Both the position numbers and the translations under genes were made by a program. Of a DNA stretch of 64,000 nucleotides, positions 53,547-61,628 are shown one piece after another (the first letter of the stretch is position 1; each line of letters opens with the position of its first letter). Location: positions 36,777 to 100,776 of the forward strand of contig JAGAIW010000048.1 in NCBI GenBank assembly GCA_017626305.1, written 5' to 3'. The notes below the pieces were generated by a model. It worked only from the letters and a program-made list of their open reading frames with translations, was not told the DNA's origin and searched no databases. Source of the stretch: Clostridia bacterium. GTDB lineage: Bacteria > Bacillota > Clostridia > Christensenellales > Borkfalkiaceae.

Positions 53547-54212
53547 ATGAAAATTTTAATTGTAGACGACGAAGAAATGATTCGCGGCGTACTGCGCGAA
53601 TACGTGGAGTTTGAAGGAAACGAAGCCTTTGAAGCGGCTGACGGCATGGAAGCCGTACGCATGTGCAAGGACGCCGATTACGATTTGATTTTAATGGACG
53701 TCATGATGCCGCACCTTGACGGCTTTTCTGCCGTGAAGGAAATCAAGAAAACCAAAGACGTGCCCGTGATTATGCTTTCTGCGCGCGGGGAAGAATACGA
53801 CAAATTATTCGCTTTCGAGCTTGGCGTAGACGACTACGTCACCAAACCGTTTTCGCCTAAGGAAGTCATGGCGCGTATCAACGCCGTTACCAAACGCCGC
53901 ACGCAAAAGCCGACGGGAAATGAAATTCTCAAATTTGAAGGCTTGGAAATCGACATGGCGGGTAGAAACGTATACGTCGACGGGGTAAAAGCTGAGCTCA
54001 CGCCCAAAGAATACGAACTCCTTTTCTATCTCGTGCGCAACAAAGGGATTGCTTTAACGCGTGAAAAGCTGTTGTACGACGTATGGGGCTTTGATTTTTA
54101 CGGCGACGACAGAACGGTGGACACTCACGTGAAAATGCTGAGAAGCAATCTCAAAGAGTACCGCAAATTTATCGTTACGCTTAGGGGGCTCGGATATAAA
54201 TTTGAAGAATAA
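53547..54212 (+). CDS. OmpR/PhoB-family response regulator
   Basis: A 221-residue response regulator with phosphoacceptor Asp in LILMDVMMP (Asp about 51), acidic pocket DDEE at 7-10 and Lys in DDYVTKPFSP. A C-terminal winged-helix output domain (LTPKEYELLFYLVRNKGIALTREKLLYDVWG...RTVDTHVKMLRSNL) binds DNA. It pairs with the histidine kinase 15 bp downstream. Stimulus and targets are unknown. AAGGAG precedes the ATG. Confidence 0.93.
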   Translation: MKILIVDDEEMIRGVLREYVEFEGNEAFEAADGMEAVRMCKDADYDLILMDVMMPHLDGFSAVKEIKKTKDVPVIMLSARGEEYDKLFAFELGVDDYVTKPFSPKEVMARINAVTKRRTQKPTGNEILKFEGLEIDMAGRNVYVDGVKAELTPKEYELLFYLVRNKGIALTREKLLYDVWGFDFYGDDRTVDTHVKMLRSNLKEYRKFIVTLRGLGYKFEE

Positions 54213-54227
54213 CGGGGGCTGTTTTGC

Positions 54228-55718
54228 ATGAGCAAAAACCAAGGCGAATGGAAAAATACAGGCGCGCAAAGCGCGCCTGAGAATAAGAAAAAACGTTACC
54301 GTCGAAAGCGAAAAAGCGCAAGCATTTACTTTTTGCTTTGGACGGTGTTTTCCGCTTTCGCTTTTCTCATGCTGCTTTTATTCGGCATTACGCAGTACGT
54401 CGTAACCGCGCAGGTATTCAAAGGCGAAGCCGCACGCGACGTCGGGGACAAGGGACAACGTATTCAAAAGGAATTGTCCGCGCCCCTGCCGTCCACCGAA
54501 AATTTTAGTATTTACGTAGAGCGTTTGGCTCACCGCTACGACGTGAGCGTCGTTTTATTCAACGCCGAAGGGGACGTTTTACTCCCTAAGCCGCAGGAAG
54601 GCGATAGCGCGGCAATAACCAAAAAACAAGCGAACAAGCTCTTGCAAGAACTGTCAAAGCGTGAAGAAGACAGCGTGGTTTACGAAGGGGACGGCGAATA
54701 CGTTTACGGTGCGGAACTCAAAGGGATAGACGGGAGCGTTTCCTATCTCTACGTTGCCAAATCGTTAGGGCTTTTTGAAGCGGCAAACGAAAGCATGGGT
54801 ATACGATTATTGCTTGCGTCGCTGTTCACGTTTGTGTTGGCGTTTGCCGTAGCCAGCGCCGTTTCGGGTTGGCTGACACGTCCGATTGCTGAAATTACGC
54901 AAAAATCCCGTCGGCTTGCCGAAGGGGATTTTGACGTCGATTTTCACGGCAACGATTACGGTGAAGAGCTTGCGTCCCTTGCCGACGCGCTCAACTTTGC
55001 CCGCGACGAGCTCTCTAAAACGGACGCCATGCAAAAGGAGCTTATCGCCAACGTTTCGCACGATTTTAAAACGCCGTTGACCATGATTAAGGCGTACGCG
55101 TCCATGATTAAGGAAATTTCGGGCGCAAATCCCGAAAAACGTGAGAAACACGCGCAAGTCATTATCGACGAAGCGGATAGATTGACGGCTTTGGTGACCG
55201 ACGTGCTGGATTTATCCAAAATGCGTTCGGGCTTGGAAACGATTCGTAAAGAAAGCGTGGATATATCGACGGCGGTGGAAGAAATTCTTTCGCGTTTTGA
55301 ATATTTGGAAAGCGAACACGGCTATATTTTGGAAAGCCATATCGAACGGGAGCTCTACACCGTAGGCAATAGTGTAAAACTCGAACAGGTGCTGTATAAT
55401 TTAATCGGCAACGCCGTCAATTATACGGGCGCAGATAAAAAGGTATTCGTCAATCTTTGCAAAATAGACGATACGCTTTTCCGTTTTTCCGTCACCGATA
55501 CGGGCGAAGGGATTGCCGAAGACGAGCTTTCTACCATTTGGGATAGATATTACCGCTCTTCCCAAGCACACAAACGTCCCGTCAAGGGTACGGGCTTGGG
55601 ACTTTCTATCGTCAAGACCGTTTTGCAAAAGCACGGCTTTGCCTTTGGCGTGGAAAGTAGGCAAGGAGAAGGAAGTACCTTCTACGTCGATTTTCCGATG
55701 GAAGGCGAAAACGCTTGA
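54228..55718 (+). CDS. Sensor histidine kinase
   Basis: A 496-residue membrane kinase. A cytoplasmic basic N-terminus is followed by helix 1 (about 35-60), an extracellular sensor of about 130 residues, helix 2 (about 190-210), a HAMP domain, and HisKA with the phosphorylated His in NVSHDFKTPLTMIKAY (His about 278). The HATPase domain shows N (LYNLIGNAVNYTG), G1 (DTGEGIAEDE) and G2 (GTGLGLSI) boxes. The signal is unknown; the layout resembles envelope-stress kinases of Bacillota. The ribU promoter overlaps its stop codon. Confidence 0.92.
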   Translation: MSKNQGEWKNTGAQSAPENKKKRYRRKRKSASIYFLLWTVFSAFAFLMLLLFGITQYVVTAQVFKGEAARDVGDKGQRIQKELSAPLPSTENFSIYVERLAHRYDVSVVLFNAEGDVLLPKPQEGDSAAITKKQANKLLQELSKREEDSVVYEGDGEYVYGAELKGIDGSVSYLYVAKSLGLFEAANESMGIRLLLASLFTFVLAFAVASAVSGWLTRPIAEITQKSRRLAEGDFDVDFHGNDYGEELASLADALNFARDELSKTDAMQKELIANVSHDFKTPLTMIKAYASMIKEISGANPEKREKHAQVIIDEADRLTALVTDVLDLSKMRSGLETIRKESVDISTAVEEILSRFEYLESEHGYILESHIERELYTVGNSVKLEQVLYNLIGNAVNYTGADKKVFVNLCKIDDTLFRFSVTDTGEGIAEDELSTIWDRYYRSSQAHKRPVKGTGLGLSIVKTVLQKHGFAFGVESRQGEGSTFYVDFPMEGENA

Positions 55719-55743
55719 CAGAGTAAACGACTTTGGATATAAT
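55715..55743 (+). promoter_or_regulatory. Promoter of the FMN riboswitch transcript
   Basis: TTGACA (55715-55720), 17-bp spacer, TATAAT (55738-55743). It overlaps the end of the kinase gene. Confidence 0.88.
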
Positions 55744-55757
55744 AAGGACAATATCAA

Positions 55758-55880
55758 TATTCTTTGGGGCGGGGTGAAATTCCCCATCGGCAGTATAGTC
55801 TGCGAAGAACGCGTGTTTTGCGTTCCCGAATCGGTGCAATTCCGATACCGACGGTTATAGTCCGGATAGGAAAAGGATAA
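55758..55880 (+). ncRNA. FMN riboswitch (RFN element)
   Basis: The conserved pieces are present in order: TCTTTGGGGCGGGGTGAAAT, TCCCCATCGGCAGTATAGTC, the variable arm, then CCGAATCGGTGCAATTCCGA, TACCGACGGTTATAGTCCGG and GGAAAAGGATA. The outer helix forms between about 55758-55765 and 55873-55880. It binds FMN and here governs ribU. Confidence 0.93.
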
Positions 55881-55908
55881 AACTCGTGTGTATTCACGCG
55901 GATTTTTT

Positions 55909-55937
55909 AACGCTCCGACAATCGGGGCGTTTATTTT
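55909..55937 (+). terminator. Terminator of the FMN riboswitch expression platform
   Basis: Stem AACGCTCCGA / TCGGGGCGTT with loop CAA, followed by TATTTTTT, so FMN binding would favour attenuation before the ribU ribosome site (GGGAG). Confidence 0.8.
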
Positions 55938-55951
55938 TTGGGAGTGGGGTT

Positions 55952-56512
55952 ATGCAACAAAACAAAAAAAGCAAAAGATTTTCTTCTAAGCGTATTGCGC
56001 TGATGGCGGTGTTTATCGCGCTTGCGTTTATCGTGAGTTTATACGATTTTCCCATATTTCCTGCCGTGGGCTTTTTAAAGCTGGATTTTGGGAACGTATT
56101 CATTTTACTCATTTCCTTTTTATTAGGCCCTGTGGAAGGGGTAATCGTTTGCGTGATTAAAGAACTCTTCCGCGCTTTGGCCGGCAGTACGAACGGCGTA
56201 GGGGAAATTGCCAACGCTATCGTCACCAGCGCGTATATCTTATTGCCGTCTATCGTCTATCAGTACAAAAAAGGCTTAGCCGTCGTCATTCCTTGTTTAC
56301 TGGGAGCGTGCTTTATCGGTACGGGTGCGGCGCTTATCACCAACCGCTTTATCACTTTTCCCATGTACTTAGGCGACGCGGGCGTTACGGTGTTTACGGA
56401 GAGCTTTTGGTTTATCGTAGCGTTCAATCTTATCAAGACGGCGTCGATAAGTCTTTTGACCATGCTCTTATATAAGCGATTGTCTACTTTTTTGAAAAAA
56501 TGGGAAATGTAA
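55952..56512 (+). CDS. ribU: Riboflavin ECF transporter S-component RibU
   Basis: A 186-residue six-helix membrane protein that binds riboflavin and pairs with the ECF energy module. KRIALMAVFIALAFIVSLYDFPIFP, FLKLDFGNVFILLISFLLGPVEGVIVCVIKELFRALAG and the following helix with GEIANAI match RibU. The FMN riboswitch in its leader supports riboflavin uptake. The ATG at 55952 (GGGAG upstream) is used, not the frame start at 55886 inside the riboswitch. Confidence 0.93.
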   Translation: MQQNKKSKRFSSKRIALMAVFIALAFIVSLYDFPIFPAVGFLKLDFGNVFILLISFLLGPVEGVIVCVIKELFRALAGSTNGVGEIANAIVTSAYILLPSIVYQYKKGLAVVIPCLLGACFIGTGAALITNRFITFPMYLGDAGVTVFTESFWFIVAFNLIKTASISLLTMLLYKRLSTFLKKWEM

Positions 56513-56521
56513 GTCAAACGA

Positions 56522-56550
56522 TTGCAAAATCGGTGAATTCGTATTATAAT
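56522..56550 (+). promoter_or_regulatory. Promoter of tsaE, giving a leaderless mRNA
   Basis: TTGCAA (56522-56527), 17-bp spacer, TATAAT (56545-56550). The ATG at 56557 is 6 nt after the -10, where transcription should begin. No Shine-Dalgarno site is present. Confidence 0.75.
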
Positions 56551-56556
56551 AGAGAT

Positions 56557-56961
56557 ATGGCTGAATTTATATCAAAATCAAGAGAAGACACAAAGGCGTT
56601 TGCTTGCGCGTATGCGAAAACGTTAAAAAGGGGCGACGTCGTATTGTTGGACGGCGACATGGGCGCAGGCAAAACGGTATTCGCCAAGGGCGTTGCCAAG
56701 GGCTTGGGCATAGACGAAGAAGTCACTAGCCCTACGTACGCCTATATGAACGATTACGACGGGAGATTATTCCATTACGATTGCTATCGCATTGAAAGCG
56801 TAGAACAAGCCGAGCAGCTTGGGCTTGCCGATTATTTTGACATGGGCGGCATTTGTTTAATCGAATGGTCGCAAAATATCGCGCCGTTGCTGCCCCCCGT
56901 AGTCAAACGCGTGCGTATTCAAAAGCGCGGCGAAAACGAACGGATAATCATCACCGAATAA
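56557..56961 (+). CDS. tsaE: tRNA t6A synthesis ATPase TsaE
   Basis: A 134-residue P-loop protein that drives the TsaBDE complex in threonylcarbamoylation of A37 in tRNAs reading ANN codons. Walker A is GDMGAGKT, with SPTYAYMNDY and the C-terminal WSQNIAPLLP region as in the family. I use the ATG at 56557, because an upstream ATG would overlap ribU and does not add family sequence. It looks leaderless. tsaB follows after 10 bp; tsaD is not in this window. Confidence 0.9.
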   Translation: MAEFISKSREDTKAFACAYAKTLKRGDVVLLDGDMGAGKTVFAKGVAKGLGIDEEVTSPTYAYMNDYDGRLFHYDCYRIESVEQAEQLGLADYFDMGGICLIEWSQNIAPLLPPVVKRVRIQKRGENERIIITE

Positions 56962-56971
56962 AGGAGCGCAC

Positions 56972-57586
56972 ATGGAAAATTATTTGGCTTTGGACACCTG
57001 CGGAGATTATCTTTGCGTGGTGGCGAAAAAAGGGGAAAAGCGCGTTTCCCGTCTATTGCCCGACGCAACCATGAAACATTCCGTGTTGTGGCTGCAAACG
57101 GTAAATGAAGTATTGCAAGAAATAGACCTTACGCTTAAAGAATGTGACTTTTTCGCCGCCGTAGTGGGGGCGGGCTCTTTTACGGGAATCCGTATCGGGA
57201 TATCGGCAATGAAAGGCTTTGCCTTAGCGCATGGGAAACGAACGCTGCCCGTAACTTCTTTTGACGTGGCGGCATATAATGCGTTAGAAAGCGGAAAAGC
57301 GCTGTGCCTGATCGACGCCTTACACGGGGCGTATTACGCTTGCGGTTACGACGACGGCGAAGTGGTTTTGCAACCTGCGTATATCATGCAGGACGAAGTG
57401 TTGCGTTTGCAAAAAGAAGGGTATACTTTATATTCCCTTGCGCCGCTTGCCGTAGAAAGTATCGTCGTTGACCCCGCGGCAGGGCTTGCCGCTGCCGTAG
57501 AGCGTAAGGCGAAACAGGGCGCGTTTGCGCCGCTTACCGCCGTTTACGTGCGTAAAAGCTCGGCGGAGATGAACTTATGCAAGTAA
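56972..57586 (+). CDS. tsaB: tRNA t6A synthesis protein TsaB (YeaZ)
   Basis: A 204-residue actin-fold protein that scaffolds TsaD and TsaE. The N-terminus ALDTCGDYLCV and VVGAGSFTGIRIGISAMKGFALAHGKRTLPVTSFD are the family signature. It is a little shorter than usual (about 220-240), with a short C-terminal half. It overlaps rimI by 10 bp and precedes rimI as in Bacillota. Confidence 0.9.
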   Translation: MENYLALDTCGDYLCVVAKKGEKRVSRLLPDATMKHSVLWLQTVNEVLQEIDLTLKECDFFAAVVGAGSFTGIRIGISAMKGFALAHGKRTLPVTSFDVAAYNALESGKALCLIDALHGAYYACGYDDGEVVLQPAYIMQDEVLRLQKEGYTLYSLAPLAVESIVVDPAAGLAAAVERKAKQGAFAPLTAVYVRKSSAEMNLCK

Positions 57587-58017
57587 GCATACGGGAATGG
57601 CAAATAGGCGATATCGGTAAAATTGCCGCTTTGGAAAAACAATGTTTTTCAGACGCTTGGACGGAAGAACAGCTTTTTCAAACCTTTTCACGCAAAGAAT
57701 TTTGCGGACTGCTTATCGAAACGGACGATAAACGGCTTGTCGGCTACGTTTGCGCGATAAGCGCGTTTGAAGACGCCGACCTTTTGATTATTGCCGTGGC
57801 GGAAACTGCGCGCGGTCAGGGCTTGGGCGGTAAGCTTATGGACGCGTTGTTTGAAAAAATGCGTTTGCAAAAGGTAGAGCGTATTTTTTTGGAAGTGCGG
57901 CTTTCCAACGCCGCGGCTTTGGCGTTATACGAAGGACGGGGGTTTACCACTACCCGAGTACGCAAAAAATATTACGCGGACGGCGAAGACGCCGCGGAAA
58001 TGGTCAAGACGCTGTAA
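57577..58017 (+). CDS. rimI: Ribosomal-protein-alanine acetyltransferase RimI-like (GNAT)
   Basis: A 146-residue GNAT enzyme. Motif A (VAETARGQGLGGKLMDALFE) binds acetyl-CoA, with NAAALALYEGRGFTTTRVRKKYYADGEDAAEMV behind it. RimI acetylates the N-terminus of ribosomal protein S18, though GNAT members near tsaB vary. It is in the tsaE-tsaB-rimI order. Confidence 0.87.
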   Translation: MQVSIREWQIGDIGKIAALEKQCFSDAWTEEQLFQTFSRKEFCGLLIETDDKRLVGYVCAISAFEDADLLIIAVAETARGQGLGGKLMDALFEKMRLQKVERIFLEVRLSNAAALALYEGRGFTTTRVRKKYYADGEDAAEMVKTL

Positions 58018-58035
58018 GCGAAAGGAGAACGCTTT

Positions 58036-58752
58036 TTGGATACGCATTTATCCGAAGTTGCGTTTATACAAAAGGGGACGGGAAAAGACCTACTGCTTTT
58101 GCACGGCTATCTCTCGTCCAAAGAAGCGTTCGCCGCGCAAACGGCGTACTTTTCCCGATTTTTTCGGGTGACGGCAATCGATTTTTTGGGCTTTGGTAAT
58201 TCCGCGCCTTTGAAAACGCCTTTTTCCGTGGGGGATTACGCGCTATGGCTGAAAGACGTCATGCACGTGCTCGGCGTGAAAAATCCGCACGTGATTGCCC
58301 ATTCGTTCGGATGCAGAGTGGCGGTAAAGTCGGCGGCAATGTTTCCCGAATTGTTTGATAAAATGGTGCTTACCGGTCCTGCGGGAATTATCCTGCGCAG
58401 GGGGTGGCGGTATAAAGCCAAGGTACGGCTGTACCGTATCGTCAAGACGTTTTTCCCCAGCTATGCGGAAAAGCATTTTGGCAGTAAAGAGTATCGCTCG
58501 CTTTCACCGATTATGAAAGAGAGCTATAAAAAAATCGTCAATGAAGATTTGCGCGCGTGCGCTAAACGGGTAGAAAACCGCGTGCTGATCGTGCAAGGGA
58601 AAAAGGATAAGACGGTGCGTGAAGAAGAAGCGCTAATCTATCTCGACGCATTCCCTTGGGCGAAAATGAAAACAATCGACGGCGGACATTTCGCGTTTGC
58701 TGAAAATCCCGTCGCGTTTAATTTGATAACGGAGAATTTTTTATATGGGTAA
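58036..58752 (+). CDS. Alpha/beta hydrolase (TTG start)
   Basis: A 238-residue alpha/beta hydrolase fold protein. LLLHGYLSSKE near the N-terminus, nucleophile Ser in VIAHSFGCRVA, and the C-terminal His in DGGHFAF make a Ser/Asp/His triad likely. TTG at 58036 is used because AAAGGAGAA lies 8-9 bp upstream and there is no nearer in-frame ATG. It overlaps the MurF-like gene by 8 bp, so it may serve wall or precursor metabolism. Confidence 0.83.
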   Translation: MDTHLSEVAFIQKGTGKDLLLLHGYLSSKEAFAAQTAYFSRFFRVTAIDFLGFGNSAPLKTPFSVGDYALWLKDVMHVLGVKNPHVIAHSFGCRVAVKSAAMFPELFDKMVLTGPAGIILRRGWRYKAKVRLYRIVKTFFPSYAEKHFGSKEYRSLSPIMKESYKKIVNEDLRACAKRVENRVLIVQGKKDKTVREEEALIYLDAFPWAKMKTIDGGHFAFAENPVAFNLITENFLYG

Positions 58753-60331
58753 CGTATTACCGAGAATAGCGGCAAGCCTTGTTTGCGCCACGCTCTTTTG
58801 CGTAGGAACGTGGCAATCGCTGGGCGCAATGCAACAAAGCGGCTATCAAAACGGAAAATTTATGCGCTGGATAAGGAATAAGGAAAACTTGACCTTTAAC
58901 CGCCTGTGGGTGTGGGCGTTATGCCTTGCTCTTACGTCGGCAGTCACCGCGCTTTGCTTTTCCTTTTTAGGGACGGTCGGCGCGCTTGCCGTATCCGCCG
59001 TACCCTTTTTAGGACTGAGTCTTTTATTCGTGTTTTCGGATAGAAAATTTGCCTTAAAAGTACCCGTAAAAAACACCGCGCGGTGCAAGCGCTTGTTCGT
59101 TGCGTATTACTTTGTCACCGCCGTATTTAACTATCTCTTTATTGCGGTGCTTGCCTTTTTGGCTGAGTGGAACGGTTCGGCTTTTTACGCGACGATTGCG
59201 TACGTGCCCTTTGCCGCTATGCCTATCGTATTGCCGCTATTGCTTGTGCTTGCAAACGCCGTTATGGGGATATTCGAGCGGGCGCACAATAAAAAATTTA
59301 TAAAACGGGCGGGGCATGTATTAGACGAAACGCAAATCACGCGCGTGGCAGTCGTGGGTAGCTATGGGAAAACTTCGGTGAAAAATATCCTTGCTACCGT
59401 GCTTGCGGAAAAGTACGCGGTTGTTGCAACGCCTTTCTCGTATAACACGCCTATGGGGATTGCTTTGACGGTTACTTCCAAGGAATTTGCAAACAAGCAA
59501 GTTTTGATTGCGGAAATGGGCGCAAGAAAAGCGGGGGATATCCAAGAGCTTTGTCAGATGGTAAAACCCGATTTTGCCGTATTTACGGGGATATGCGATC
59601 AGCACGTAGAAACGTTTGGCTCTTTGGACGGAATTTGGGAAGAAAAGAGTAAAATTTTATTTAGCGGCGCAAAGGTGGTTTGCGCGGAAAGCTTGCAACA
59701 GCGGGCGAAGGATTGCGACTGTATTTGGGCGGAAAGCGCTAACGTCAAGGACGTAGACCTGCAAGCGACGAAAACGCGGTTTACTCTCACCCTTGGCGGA
59801 GAAGATATCGCCGTGGAAACGGCGTTGCTTGGGGAAACGGCGGTGGAAAACGTGTTGCTTGCGGCAACGCTTGCGCTAAAAATGGGTCTTACGCCGCAGG
59901 AAATCCAAGCAGGGCTTGGTAAGGTGCAGCCTGTTGCACACCGTTTACAGCTCATACAAAGCGGCGGCGCATATATTTTAGACGACGGGTATAACGCAAA
60001 TATCCGCGGTGCGGAAGAAGCGTTGAAGGCGCTGTGCCGTTTTGAAGGCAGAAAATGCGTGGTTACCCCCGGGCTTGTAGAATGTGGCGTTTTGCAAACG
60101 GAGCTGAACGCCCGTCTTGGCGAAAGAATAGCCAAAGCCAACTTGGATAAAGTCATTTTTGTGGGCGAAACGCTGATTACCGCGGTGAAAAACGGGTATA
60201 TGGCGGCAGGCGGAAAAACGGAAAAATGCGTTACGGTAAAGAATTTGGACGGCGCGCAAACGCTTTTACAGGGTTGGATAGGAGCAGGGGATTGCGTACT
60301 CTTTTTGAACGATTTACCCGACGTCTATTAA
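58745..60331 (+). CDS. Membrane-anchored Mur ligase family protein (MurF-like)
   Basis: A 528-residue protein with an unusual N-terminal membrane domain of about 5 helices (residues 1-190), then a Mur ligase body: ATP loop VVGSYGKTS (about residues 202-210), GARKAGDIQELCQMV and the C-terminal substrate-domain region DDGYNANIRGAEEAL. The D-Ala-D-Ala ligase lies immediately downstream, so it probably joins D-Ala-D-Ala to a muropeptide (MurF), but the membrane domain is rare for MurF. It could instead act on a different wall peptide. Confidence 0.72.
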   Translation: MGNVLPRIAASLVCATLFCVGTWQSLGAMQQSGYQNGKFMRWIRNKENLTFNRLWVWALCLALTSAVTALCFSFLGTVGALAVSAVPFLGLSLLFVFSDRKFALKVPVKNTARCKRLFVAYYFVTAVFNYLFIAVLAFLAEWNGSAFYATIAYVPFAAMPIVLPLLLVLANAVMGIFERAHNKKFIKRAGHVLDETQITRVAVVGSYGKTSVKNILATVLAEKYAVVATPFSYNTPMGIALTVTSKEFANKQVLIAEMGARKAGDIQELCQMVKPDFAVFTGICDQHVETFGSLDGIWEEKSKILFSGAKVVCAESLQQRAKDCDCIWAESANVKDVDLQATKTRFTLTLGGEDIAVETALLGETAVENVLLAATLALKMGLTPQEIQAGLGKVQPVAHRLQLIQSGGAYILDDGYNANIRGAEEALKALCRFEGRKCVVTPGLVECGVLQTELNARLGERIAKANLDKVIFVGETLITAVKNGYMAAGGKTEKCVTVKNLDGAQTLLQGWIGAGDCVLFLNDLPDVY

Positions 60332-60394
60332 AGAATAAAGAAAAACTAAGGAAACACCAAAGCAAAGAAATCTTTTGCGGAGGTGTTTTTTTAT

Positions 60395-61489
60395 ATGCGG
60401 ACGGTGGCGGTGTTTTTCGGGGGAGAATCTTGTGAAAACGAGATATCTATTTTGACGGGCGTATTCGTGCTCAACGTACTAAGCGAAGGGGAATACGCGG
60501 TAATTCCTATCTACGTACATACGGACGGGCTGACGTATTATTCGCCTAAAATGACGACGTTGGAAACGTTTAAAAACGTGGACGTTACCCGTTTTAAACG
60601 GGTGATTATCGACGACGGCGCGGTGTATACTATGGGAAAAAAGTGTAAAAAGCTTGCCAAAATCGACGTCGTACTCAACTGCTGTCACGGCGGCATGGGG
60701 GAAGGAGGCGGCGTTTCCGCTATGGCGGAATGGAATCATTTGCCCTTAGCGTCGCCTGATACGGTGACTTCGGGAGTTTTCATGGATAAGGGCTTGACTA
60801 AGCTGATTGCCAAATCGTTGAATATCCCCGTGCTTGATTATATCCGCGTCAATGAGAAAGACTACGAAAAACGGGGCGCGTTTTTACTCAAAAGCGTGCG
60901 GTCACGGCTCAAATACCCCGTCGTGGTAAAGCCGTCGCATCTTGGCTCGTCCATAGGCATTTCGGTGGCGAAAAACGAAACGGAATTAAAAGCTGCGCTT
61001 GCAAGCGCGTTTACGCTAGATAATCGGGTAATCGTTGAAAAATATTTGGAAAATAAGCGGGACGTCAACTGCGCCGCCTGCTTGATTAAAGGGGAAATTT
61101 GCGTTTCGGAAGCGGAAGAAGCGTTTGGCGAAGGGATATATTCGTTTGAAGATAAATACGTCAAGCGGACGGCGGATAGAGAAAAAGGCGGCGGGAAAAC
61201 GGTTGGCGGCGAAGTGGGGGATAAAATACGCGCGTACACCAAAACGCTGTATAAGCGTACCGATTTAAAAGGCGTGGTGCGCATGGATTATCTTATCAGC
61301 GGCAATAAAGCGTATCTTTGCGAAGTGAATACCGTTCCCGGCTCGCTTGCCTATTATCTGTTTTGCGAACGGGTGTCGGACGCTAAGCAAATGTTCACCG
61401 ATTTGCTCGGCGAAGCGATTGCCAACCATTCGGAAAAGAAAGTTGTTTCTACGGGAATTTTACAAACGGTGAAAAGAATAGGGAAATAA
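60395..61489 (+). CDS. ddl: D-alanine--D-alanine ligase
   Basis: A 364-residue ATP-grasp ligase making D-Ala-D-Ala for peptidoglycan. VFFGGESCENEISILTG (N-terminal), CCHGGMGEGGGVSAMAEW, PLASPDTVTSGVFMDKGLTKLI, the ATP loop VVKPSHLGSSIGI and the C-terminal MDYLISGNKAYLCEVNTVPG are all present. The ATG at 60395 is used; GGAGG lies upstream and the GTG at 60383 would sit in the ribosome site. It follows the MurF-like gene. Confidence 0.93.
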   Translation: MRTVAVFFGGESCENEISILTGVFVLNVLSEGEYAVIPIYVHTDGLTYYSPKMTTLETFKNVDVTRFKRVIIDDGAVYTMGKKCKKLAKIDVVLNCCHGGMGEGGGVSAMAEWNHLPLASPDTVTSGVFMDKGLTKLIAKSLNIPVLDYIRVNEKDYEKRGAFLLKSVRSRLKYPVVVKPSHLGSSIGISVAKNETELKAALASAFTLDNRVIVEKYLENKRDVNCAACLIKGEICVSEAEEAFGEGIYSFEDKYVKRTADREKGGGKTVGGEVGDKIRAYTKTLYKRTDLKGVVRMDYLISGNKAYLCEVNTVPGSLAYYLFCERVSDAKQMFTDLLGEAIANHSEKKVVSTGILQTVKRIGK

Positions 61490-61501
61490 ACGGGGGATAC
61501 G

Positions 61502-61532
61502 CCGCTGTGAACGCACTTCACAGCGGTGCTTT
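61502..61532 (+). terminator. Terminator after ddl
   Basis: Stem CCGCTGTGAA / TTCACAGCGG (61502-61511, 61517-61526) with loop CGCAC, then TGCTTTT. Confidence 0.75.
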
Positions 61533-61566
61533 TATGGGAATTTTTTGGTAGAGATAGCGTTTTTTA

Positions 61567-61595
61567 TTGATTTTTCTCGCACTTTATAGTATACT
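61567..61595 (+). promoter_or_regulatory. Promoter of obgE
   Basis: TTGATT (61567-61572), 17-bp spacer, TATACT (61590-61595). ATG follows at 61629 with a weak AAAGG. Confidence 0.75.
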
Positions 61596-61628
61596 GTTAT
61601 GGAAAAATAATCAAAAAGGTTTTTTATT

